A stretch of DNA of 64,000 nt from Amycolatopsis sp. QT-25 (GTDB taxonomy: Bacteria; Actinomycetota; Actinomycetes; Mycobacteriales; Pseudonocardiaceae): contig NZ_CP120210.1 in NCBI RefSeq assembly GCF_029369745.1, positions 372,001 through 436,000 on the forward strand, read 5' to 3'. Below, one piece after another: positions 58,214-64,000 of the stretch. The stretch's first letter is position 1. Each line of letters starts with the position of its first letter. Made by a program: the position numbers and the translations under genes. The notes below the pieces were generated by a model. The model saw only the letters and a program-made list of their open reading frames with translations. It was not told where the DNA came from and searched no databases.

Positions 58214-58732
58214 TCAGGTGGAGACGTCCGCCGTCCGGGCCCGCCAGGCCCGCGCCTTCTCCCGGTTCCCGCAGGCCCGCATCGAGCACCACGTCCTCGA
58301 CCGGTTGCGTGATTCGTCGTAGAACGCCCACAGGCAGTCGTCGGCCGGGCAGATCTTGAGCCGGATCCATTCGCCGAGCACGGCCAGCCGGATCGACGCC
58401 GCCAGCACGGCTTCGGTGACCGTTTCCGCGACGAGGAGAGGGCCTTCCGGGCCGAGGACGATCTCCGCCGGCGCGCGCAGGCCGGGCCGGGCCAGTCTCG
58501 GGTCGCCGATCGCGGCGCGCAGCGCGTCCCGAGTTTCGCGTGCGGCCGCGGGGGAATTCGCTCGCAGCCGGTGATCCCTCGCCCAGCGTTGCCAGGATTC
58601 CGGATCGTCCAGGAGGTCCGTGCCGCGTTCGACGTTCAGCGTGTTCAGGAACTCGACCACCAGGGACGCGTCGGTGTTCACCTCGCCCAGTGTACGGCGG
58701 GACCGGTTGTCATCGGCTCCGATAACCCGCAT
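58214..58732 (-). CDS. CGNR zinc-finger (ABATE domain) protein
   Basis: A 172-residue protein: N-terminal ABATE stress-like domain (DASLVVEFLNTLNVERG) and a C-terminal CGNR zinc finger (CPADDCLWAFYDESRN, WCSMRACGNREKAR), four Cys for one zinc. Likely a transcriptional regulator. ATG at 58732 is used; GTG at residue 19 is a possible later start. Divergent from the VOC protein gene with 41 bases between. Confidence 0.88.
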   Translation of the reverse strand: MRVIGADDNRSRRTLGEVNTDASLVVEFLNTLNVERGTDLLDDPESWQRWARDHRLRANSPAAARETRDALRAAIGDPRLARPGLRAPAEIVLGPEGPLLVAETVTEAVLAASIRLAVLGEWIRLKICPADDCLWAFYDESRNRSRTWCSMRACGNREKARAWRARTADVST

Positions 58733-58773
58733 ACTCAGTTCACTGGTTATTCGATCATTCTGGAGGCTGAACC

Positions 58774-59142
58774 ATGGGTGCGGTACCGACCTTCGGCGCG
58801 GTGGCCCTCGACTGCCCGGACCCGGTCGCGCTGGCGGAGTTCTACCGCGAGCTGCTCGGCTGGGAGCCCGCCGAAGTCGCCGAGGACGGCCATTGGGTGA
58901 CATTGCGGAATCCGGAGGGCGGCGCGCGGCTCTCCTTCCAGCGGGTGCCGGACTACCGGCCGCCGGAGTGGCCGTCCGCGGAGAACCCGCAGCAGGCACA
59001 CGTCGACCTCGACGTCACCGACGTGGAAGCCGCGCACGAGCGCGCGCTGAAGATCGGCGCGAAGCTGCTCGACGACTCTCCGGAGACCTTCCGGGTGTAC
59101 GCGGATCCGGTCGGACACCCGTTTTGTCTGTGCGCCTGCTGA
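58774..59142 (+). CDS. VOC-family glyoxalase-like protein
   Basis: A 122-residue vicinal-oxygen-chelate protein. FGAVALDCPDPVALAEFYREL at the N-terminus (split here into a strand and a helix), QQAHVDLDVTD in the middle and YADPVGHPFCLC at the end, the classic beta-alpha-beta-beta-beta pattern. Metal ligands are probably the His/Glu set, with H in QQAH. Reaction unknown. Good ribosome site (GGAGG) before the ATG. Confidence 0.9.
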   Translation: MGAVPTFGAVALDCPDPVALAEFYRELLGWEPAEVAEDGHWVTLRNPEGGARLSFQRVPDYRPPEWPSAENPQQAHVDLDVTDVEAAHERALKIGAKLLDDSPETFRVYADPVGHPFCLCAC

Positions 59143-59175
59143 CCGCGGACCCGAAAAATGCGTAATCTCTGATAC

Positions 59176-59550
59176 GTGATTTGTCCGAAGTGCCAGAACG
59201 CCATGAAGACCGTCGACAAGAACGGTGTCCACATCGACCAGTGCCAGGGATGCCGCGGCATCTTCCTGGACAGGGGCGAGCTGGAGGCCATCGCCGGTGC
59301 CGAGAACTCGTACTACGGCGGGCATCAGCCCCCTCCGCCGTATCAGGGAGGTGGCCACGCGCCGGCGCCGCACTACGGCCGTCCGGACTCCCCGCGCCCG
59401 CATCGCGGTGGGTACGCGGACTCGCCGAAGGGGTACCGCGGTGGATACGCGGACTCGCCGAGGGGACACCGCGGCGGCTACGCGGACTCGCCGCACGGGT
59501 ACGGCCACAAGCGTCGTAAGGGCGGCTTCCTCGAGGGTCTCTTCGACTGA
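59176..59550 (+). CDS. zf-TFIIB zinc ribbon protein with RGGYADSP repeats
   Basis: A 124-residue protein: N-terminal zinc ribbon (MICPKCQNAM, CQGCRGIFLDRGELE), a Tyr/Gly/Pro linker, then three RGGYADSP repeats (about residues 75-110) and a basic end (KRRKGGFLEGLFD). The zinc ribbon is that of bacterial zf-TFIIB proteins. The tail is probably disordered. GTG at 59176. Ends 2 bases before the kinase-like gene, so both share a message. Confidence 0.85.
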   Translation: MICPKCQNAMKTVDKNGVHIDQCQGCRGIFLDRGELEAIAGAENSYYGGHQPPPPYQGGGHAPAPHYGRPDSPRPHRGGYADSPKGYRGGYADSPRGHRGGYADSPHGYGHKRRKGGFLEGLFD

Positions 59551-59552
59551 CC

Positions 59553-60209
59553 GTGGTCCTCGATCTCAAGATCTGCCCGGCCTGCGGTGATCGCGCCGAA
59601 CGGCCACGAGTCGAGAGCGGGCTGCTGGTGTGCGCGGTGTGCGCGCACCGGTGGCCGTTCCGGCGGCTTCCGCTGTTCGCGCTGACCGGGCCGAGCGGGG
59701 CGGGCAAGTCGACGGTCGGGCCGCGCCTGGCGGAACGGCTCGGCGATCTCGCGCTCGTGGTCGAGCAGGACGTGCTGTGGACCGGGGCGCTGCGCGACGA
59801 CGTCCCCGGCCATCCGGCGTTCCGCTCGACCTGGCTGCGGATGGCGGCGATGCTGCACCAGAACGGACGGCCGGTCGTGCTCTGCGGCACCGTCGCGCCG
59901 CCCGAGTTCGAGCGGCTGCCCGAGCGCGTCTTCTTCTCCGACATCCACTACCTGGCACTCGTCAGCGAGCCCGCCGCGCTGCGCAAGCGCTTGCTCGCGC
60001 GGCCCGCCTGGCGCGAGTGGGACGAGGAGCGGGTCGAGGAGATGCTGGAGTTCAACGAGTGGCTGCAAGCGGAAGCACCCTCGATGGATCCGCCGGTCGA
60101 GCTGTTCGACACCACTCGCCTCCCGGTGGACGACGCCGTCGACCACGTCGAGAAGTGGGTGCGCGGCCTGCTCTCAGTGACGCAACGGCCAAGCGCGGCC
60201 CTCGGGTGA
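59553..60209 (+). CDS. zinc ribbon plus P-loop kinase-like protein
   Basis: A 218-residue protein: short zinc ribbon (CPACGDRAE, CAVCAHRWPF) and a P-loop NTPase with Walker A LTGPSGAGKSTVG (about residues 44-56), kinase-like lid (RLPERVFFSDIHYLALV) and Arg-rich region. Resembles small nucleoside or metabolite kinases of the shikimate-kinase-like set, substrate unknown. GTG at 59553. Overlaps the convergent PCMT gene by 36 bases. Confidence 0.8.
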   Translation: MVLDLKICPACGDRAERPRVESGLLVCAVCAHRWPFRRLPLFALTGPSGAGKSTVGPRLAERLGDLALVVEQDVLWTGALRDDVPGHPAFRSTWLRMAAMLHQNGRPVVLCGTVAPPEFERLPERVFFSDIHYLALVSEPAALRKRLLARPAWREWDEERVEEMLEFNEWLQAEAPSMDPPVELFDTTRLPVDDAVDHVEKWVRGLLSVTQRPSAALG

Positions 60210-61304
60210 ATCCAGCCAGATCACCTGGTCCTCGCCGTAGAGACTGAGCCCGAACCGGTCCCGTCCGGGCTCGCCGAGTTCGCGCCATTCCTCGTGCGCG
60301 CTTTCGACGATCTCCCACAGTCGCCGCGGGCCGCCTTCGGCCACTTCGAACTCGTTGCCCCTCTGCCGATGTCGCATCCACGAGCCGTCCGGGTGGAGCA
60401 GGGTGATGCTCTGGCCTTCCCGCACGGCCGTCACGCCGGGAAGCTGCAGCCCGGCGAAGAACTCGAAGCGGCTGCGCACTTCGGTGATCACTCGCGTCGG
60501 CAGCCGGGTGGGCCGCCAAGTGACGTCGCCTTCGAGCGCCTTCGACGGCTTGAAGCGGTGCGCGCGCAGCGGCATGAAACGGCCGTCGCGGGCGAGCACC
60601 CGCCCGTGTCCCGTCGCGCCTTCGCCCGCGACGATCCGGACGAGCCCGCCGCCGATCGGCCGGTTCAGCGTGGTGACGATCAGTCCGCCGGGCAACGTCT
60701 GCTCCAGCCACGCGGGCGGGATGGACGACACCGAGCACGTGCACAGCACCCGGTCGTAAAGCACGCCCGCCGGAAAACCCGCGGCACCGTCGGCCGCGGC
60801 GCACGAGGGCGCGAACCCGATCTCCGCGAGCCGCCGGCGCGCGGCGTCGACGAGCTCCGGGTCGATGTCCACCGTGTACACCAGCCCGGAACCGAGCCGA
60901 TGGCACAGCAGGGCGGTGTTGTAGCCGGTGCCCGTGCCGATTTCGAGGACGCGATGCCCGTCGGCGACCCGGAGCTCTTCGAGCATGATCGCCATGATCG
61001 ACGGCTGGCTGGACGAACTCGTCGGCGTTCCCGGCTGCGCGCCGAGATAGCGCGCCCGTTCCCAGAGGCTGGAGTCGTCGTCGAGCTGGACGACCAGCAC
61101 GTCGGAGGAGTAGACGCGGCGCAGCCACCCCTCGTCGCCGTGCTCCATCGCGGCCCAGCCGTTGGCCGCCGGGACGAAGAACCGGGGCAGGAAGACGTGT
61201 CTCGGCACGGCGCGGAACGCGGACAGCCAATGCGCGTCGTGGAGCACGCCCTCGGCGAGCAGACGCTCGACGAGGCGCCGCCGCAGCCGCGTCGCGTTCG
61301 ACAT
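60174..61304 (-). CDS. protein-L-isoaspartate O-methyltransferase family, long form
   Basis: A 376-residue PCMT-type methyltransferase: N-terminal PRHVFLPRFF, SAM site VLEIGTGTGYNTALLC and VYTVDIDPELVDAARRRL, plus a C-terminal domain of about 170 residues not found in short PCMTs. Actinobacterial long forms often modify peptides in RiPP pathways; no such cluster lies here, so repair of isoaspartate is equally possible. ATG at 61304 follows GGAGGG too closely for a usual ribosome site. Confidence 0.88.
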   Translation of the reverse strand: MSNATRLRRRLVERLLAEGVLHDAHWLSAFRAVPRHVFLPRFFVPAANGWAAMEHGDEGWLRRVYSSDVLVVQLDDDSSLWERARYLGAQPGTPTSSSSQPSIMAIMLEELRVADGHRVLEIGTGTGYNTALLCHRLGSGLVYTVDIDPELVDAARRRLAEIGFAPSCAAADGAAGFPAGVLYDRVLCTCSVSSIPPAWLEQTLPGGLIVTTLNRPIGGGLVRIVAGEGATGHGRVLARDGRFMPLRAHRFKPSKALEGDVTWRPTRLPTRVITEVRSRFEFFAGLQLPGVTAVREGQSITLLHPDGSWMRHRQRGNEFEVAEGGPRRLWEIVESAHEEWRELGEPGRDRFGLSLYGEDQVIWLDSPEGRAWPLRH

Positions 61305-61412
61305 CCCTCCACGGTAGCGGGTGAGCACCACCACACCCGATGGTTGCAAGCACAGTGCTTGCAATAGCTAGCACCTCGGCGTAGCGTGGAAGACGTCGCG
61401 AGGAGGTGGCCG

Positions 61413-61856
61413 ATGTCAGACACCAACCGGGACCAGCCCGCATCGGGCGGGCCGATGGAGAAGGTCGCGGACCTCGCTTCCGACATCGGCGAGTACATCC
61501 GCCAGCAGCGCAGCAACGCGAAGATCTCCTTGCGGCAGCTGTCGAAACTCGCCGGCGTGTCCAATCCGTACCTGAGCCAGATCGAGCGCGGGGTCCGCAA
61601 ACCCAGCGCGGAGATCCTGCAGCAGATCGCCAAAGGCCTGCGAATCTCGGCCGAGGCGCTCTACGTGCAAGCGGGAATCCTCGATCTGCCCACGGGCGGC
61701 CCGGTCGGCGACGCGATCCGCGCCGACCTCGAGCTGACCGAACGGCAGAAGCAGGTCCTGCTCGACGTCTACGAATCGTTCCGCCGCGAGAACGCCGCCG
61801 CGAAGCCGGCGCCGGCCACCCCAGAGCAAGCCGCCGAATCCAAGGAGTCAGCATGA
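61413..61856 (+). CDS. XRE-family regulator (Rv0474-like)
   Basis: A 147-residue regulator with an HTH (ISLRQLSKLAGVSNPYLSQI, about residues 40-60) and a helical C-terminus. ATG at 61413 has AGGAGGT six bases upstream. It overlaps the hbhA start by the ATGA pattern. The order XRE-hbhA-DUF2516 equals Rv0474-Rv0475-Rv0476 of Mycobacterium tuberculosis. Confidence 0.92.
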   Translation: MSDTNRDQPASGGPMEKVADLASDIGEYIRQQRSNAKISLRQLSKLAGVSNPYLSQIERGVRKPSAEILQQIAKGLRISAEALYVQAGILDLPTGGPVGDAIRADLELTERQKQVLLDVYESFRRENAAAKPAPATPEQAAESKESA

Positions 61857-62536
61857 CCACGGCCACGAACAAGACCGACCGCAAGCACACCGCCCTCGAC
61901 CAGGTCCGCACCCCGCTGCTGGCCGCCCTCGGTGCCGGCAACCTGGCGGGCCAGGCCGTCGTCGGCGCCGTGTCGAAGGCCAAGGAACGCGTCTTCGAGA
62001 GCGGCGAGGTCGCTCGCAAGAACATCGAAGAGCTGCCGCACGACGTCGAGGGTCTTCGCGAGAAGCTGGACCCGGCGGAGCTGCGCAAGGTCATCGACGA
62101 GTACACCGAGGCCGCGCTGAAGCTGTACGGCAAGCTGGCCGCGTCCGGTGAGCAGGCGTGGGACAAGATCGCCACGCAGCCGCAGGTCAAGAAGGCCATC
62201 GAGCAGCTCGAGGAGGCCCTGAGCACCGCGCAGGACCGTGTCGAGGACGCCACCAGCGAAGCCCGTGAGCGCATCGACACCGTGCTCGGCAAGGTCACCA
62301 AGGGCACCCGCTCGGTCGGCGAGAAGGCCGCCCGCAAGGTCTCCGACGCCGCGATCGACATCGCCGGTGAGGCCGAGGAGATCGGTGACGACCTGGCGCA
62401 CGAGACGCGTTCGGCTTCGCGCAAGGTCGCCGACAAGACCGCGCCGAAGACGACGGCCCCCGCGCGCCGCAGCACCGCCACCACCGGCCCGGCCGCCAAG
62501 AAGCAGGCCACCGCGCCGAAGACCACCGAGAAGTAA
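61853..62536 (+). CDS. hbhA: heparin-binding haemagglutinin HbhA-like protein
   Basis: A 227-residue protein with the HbhA layout: a short N-terminal hydrophobic stretch (LLAALGAGNLAGQAVVGA), a long coiled coil (about residues 50-170), and a Lys/Ala/Pro/Thr-rich tail (KVADKTAPKTTAPARR, KKQATAPKTTEK) that in mycobacteria binds heparan sulphate and is methylated. Here the tail is shorter in Lys repeats. Surface adhesin in pathogens; probably an envelope structural protein in this organism. A hairpin follows. Confidence 0.88.
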   Translation: MTTATNKTDRKHTALDQVRTPLLAALGAGNLAGQAVVGAVSKAKERVFESGEVARKNIEELPHDVEGLREKLDPAELRKVIDEYTEAALKLYGKLAASGEQAWDKIATQPQVKKAIEQLEEALSTAQDRVEDATSEARERIDTVLGKVTKGTRSVGEKAARKVSDAAIDIAGEAEEIGDDLAHETRSASRKVADKTAPKTTAPARRSTATTGPAAKKQATAPKTTEK

Positions 62537-62551
62537 CGGTCCGCGTGGACT

Positions 62552-62590
62552 CCCGGCCCCCTGACACCGCCTTCGGTGCCAGGGGCCGGG
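62552..62590 (+). terminator. stem-loop after hbhA
   Basis: CCCGGCCCCCTG with CAGGGGCCGGG (one bulged C) around an inner GACACCG/CGGTGCC stem, starting 16 bases after the stop codon. No long T-run. Confidence 0.65.
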
Positions 62591-62621
62591 CCGTCCGCCC
62601 GGTTTGACGTAAGCTGACTTC

Positions 62622-62915
62622 GTGTTCGTTGCCACCTGGATCCTCATCGCCATTCACTGGGGCGGCGCACTGACGGGGCTGTTCGCTTTCGTGCATGCGC
62701 TGCTGCAGCGCGCGGACGCGTATTCCGCCGCCGATCGCAAGACCAAGCCCATCTGGATGCTCATCACCGGCGGGGCCACCGTGGTGCTGACCTTCTTCCA
62801 GTTCTACGGCGGCGGCATGATCCTGTGGCTGCCCGCGCTGGTCGCGGTCCTGGTCTACCTCGTGGACGTTCGTCCCAAGCTCATCGAGGTCCAGCGCGGC
62901 GGCCGCAACTGGTGA
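62622..62915 (+). CDS. DUF2516 membrane protein (Rv0476-like)
   Basis: A 97-residue protein with three hydrophobic helices (TWILIAIHWGGALTGLFAFV, IWMLITGGATVVLTFFQFY, ILWLPALVAVLVYLVDV) and the C-terminal VRPKLIEV typical of DUF2516. Function unknown. GTG at 62622. Its place after hbhA is conserved with mycobacteria. Confidence 0.92.
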   Translation: MFVATWILIAIHWGGALTGLFAFVHALLQRADAYSAADRKTKPIWMLITGGATVVLTFFQFYGGGMILWLPALVAVLVYLVDVRPKLIEVQRGGRNW

Positions 62916-63099
62916 TCGAGCCGGTCGGCGGAGCCGAGACGTACTCGGAAAGTTCACCGAACGCGTGAACCCGCCCGGCCGAAGGCCCCGCCATCGCGGT
63001 GGCAGGCGCCCTGATCGCCCCTCGTCACGTGTTCACAAGCAGTGCGCTGCCGACATCGATCGCGGACGCGGGCCCACCGACGGATATTAGGGTGGGCCT

Positions 63100-63654
63100 G
63101 TGACTGACTGGACCATCGCCGGAACCCTCACCGTCGTCCCCGCCCTCTCCCGCCCGGACCTGCTCGCCGAGCCCGTCGCCAAGGCACTCGCCGCCCTTCC
63201 CGATCCGGACGCCGCCGGCGTCGTCGAGATCGACGCCGAGCTCGCCGACACCGCCGCCTTCTGCGAGGCGTACGGCTCACCGCTCTCCGCGTCCGCGAAC
63301 TGTGTCGTCGTCGCCGGCAAACGCGCCGGCGAAGTCCGCTTCGCCGCCGCGATGATCCTCGCGACCACCCGCGCCGACGTGAACGGCGCCGTCAAGCGCC
63401 GCCTCGACGTCCGCAAGGCCTCCTTCGCCCCGATGGACGAGGCCGTCTCGCTCACCGGCATGGAGTACGGCGGCATCACGCCGGTCGGCCTGCCGGAGGG
63501 CTGGCCGATCCTGATCGACCAGCGCGTCGCGGACGAACCCGAGCTGGTCGTCGGCAGCGGTATCCGCGGTGGCAAGCTGCTGATCTCGGGCTCGACCCTC
63601 GCGTCCCTGCCCGGTGCCGAAGTGATCGACGGTCTCGCGCGTCCCGTCGAGTGA
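63100..63654 (+). CDS. YbaK/EbsC-family aminoacyl-tRNA deacylase-like protein
   Basis: A 184-residue YbaK-like protein. Sequence marks are NCVVVAGKRAG, KRRLDVRKASFAPMDEAVSL (strand-turn with the conserved Lys), and GGITPVGLPEGWPILID, all in the usual order. Members hydrolyse wrongly charged tRNA (Cys-tRNAPro or Ala-tRNA). GTG at 63100. The stop overlaps the lyase start (GTGA). Confidence 0.92.
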   Translation: MTDWTIAGTLTVVPALSRPDLLAEPVAKALAALPDPDAAGVVEIDAELADTAAFCEAYGSPLSASANCVVVAGKRAGEVRFAAAMILATTRADVNGAVKRRLDVRKASFAPMDEAVSLTGMEYGGITPVGLPEGWPILIDQRVADEPELVVGSGIRGGKLLISGSTLASLPGAEVIDGLARPVE

Positions 63655-64000
63655 GACTGTCCACCAAGAACTTCTCGCTGGCTTCGGCGTTCGAGGCCGA
63701 CTTCCTCGAAATCGACCTCGCGGTGCTCGCCGGCCTCGGTGAGAACCGCGCTCGCGTTCTCGCGGCGCTGTGCGACCGCCCCGTCTACGGCGTGAACACC
63801 GGGATGGGGCGGCTCGCGGGAGTCGCTTCGCCCGCGTCGAGCGCGCACCAGCGGAACCTGCTGATCGGCCGGGCCGTCGGCGGCCCGCCGTGGCTCTCGG
63901 CAGGGGAAGTGCGGTGGCTTCTGCTGGTGCGCCTGCGAGATCTGCTCGCGCCCGAGGCGGGCGCGAGCCCGGAGCTGGTGACGTTCCTCGTCGACCGGCT
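63651..64000 (+). CDS. aromatic amino acid lyase (HAL/PAL family), 5' part
   Basis: First 116 codons of a gene cut by the window end. VYGVNTGMGRLAG and SAHQRNLLIGRAVGG are the N-terminal motifs of histidine/phenylalanine ammonia-lyases; the MIO-forming Ala-Ser-Gly lies beyond the edge. Substrate cannot be told. GTG at 63651 is coupled to the YbaK-like gene by a 4-base overlap. Confidence 0.85.
   Translation, partial: MRLSTKNFSLASAFEADFLEIDLAVLAGLGENRARVLAALCDRPVYGVNTGMGRLAGVASPASSAHQRNLLIGRAVGGPPWLSAGEVRWLLLVRLRDLLAPEAGASPELVTFLVDR

Noticed and set aside
60052..62526. 824-codon open frame on the minus strand
   Set aside because: Antisense to the XRE and hbhA genes and out of frame with the PCMT gene; low-complexity Ser/Arg content; the real genes have ribosome sites and domains.

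Overview
This is a 64 kb piece of a high-GC actinobacterial chromosome. It has dense genes, many GTG starts, 4-base ATGA/GTGA overlaps, and several leaderless-type promoters. The combination of a pknG-glnX-glnH locus, an hbhA/DUF2516 locus with mycobacterial synteny, ESX (type VII) EspG/PPE-like genes, and XRE(DUF5753)/DUF397/S-adenosyl methyltransferase gene sets points to the Mycobacteriales/Pseudonocardiales. I favour Amycolatopsis or a close relative, but that is inference from gene content. I saw no insertion sequence, prophage, CRISPR array or rRNA. The window opens inside an ABC transporter gene and closes inside an aromatic amino acid lyase gene.

Layout. 0-10 kb: an ABC transporter end, a catabolic set (hydroxyacid-oxoacid transhydrogenase and thioesterase, divergent from a ThDP enzyme), a cold-shock gene, a NarL-type two-component system divergent from a DUF998 membrane protein, an AcoX-like protein and a GAF regulator. 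10.5-19 kb: glnX-glnH and pknG (amino-acid sensing and control of the TCA cycle), separated by an oppositely oriented EspG/ESX-like/DUF3558/PPE-like operon. 19-25 kb: thioesterase, MFS transporter, SigE-type sigma factor with a putative anti-sigma protein, L,D-transpeptidase, and a second cold-shock gene. 25-32 kb: small regulators, three tRNAs (Glu, Asp, Phe), arylamine N-acetyltransferase, a PAS-GGDEF-EAL protein. 32-40.7 kb: a decayed gene, ferredoxin-reductase-type flavoprotein, a fused HTH/Clp_N protein, 6-phosphogluconate dehydrogenase, an XRE-methyltransferase-methyltransferase operon and DUF397. 40.8-49 kb: a four-gene membrane/secreted module with His-rich motifs, then a DUF2236-TetR-amidase operon and a D-cysteine-desulfhydrase-like gene. 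49-53 kb: a PP2C-like phosphatase, a two-gene (split) HTH + Clp_N unit, and a divergent YczE/MocR pair. 53-64 kb: a chain of hairpins, a secreted repeat protein, ECF sigma factor, aminotransferase, DUF445, CGNR, VOC and zinc-ribbon proteins, a PCMT-type methyltransferase, XRE-hbhA-DUF2516, YbaK-type deacylase and the lyase.

The most interesting signal is a pair of loci 16 kb apart (34.0-35.0 kb and 49.86-50.76 kb). Each couples an HTH to a Clp N-domain, once as one protein and once as two overlapping genes. Both start from the same promoter layout: a -35 and a -10 box 17 bp apart lying inside two GTCAAC/GTTGAC inverted repeats, with the start codon 3 bases after the last repeat. Both are followed by 21-bp tandem repeats of one family. 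This looks like an autoregulated sensor of Clp-targeting stress or compounds. Other leads are a membrane protein with a duplicated WDxxWHG..D..PH motif in a possible metal-handling module, a conserved 5' leader shared by the two cold-shock genes, and a near-identical 21-24-bp hairpin used as an intergenic element at two or three places.
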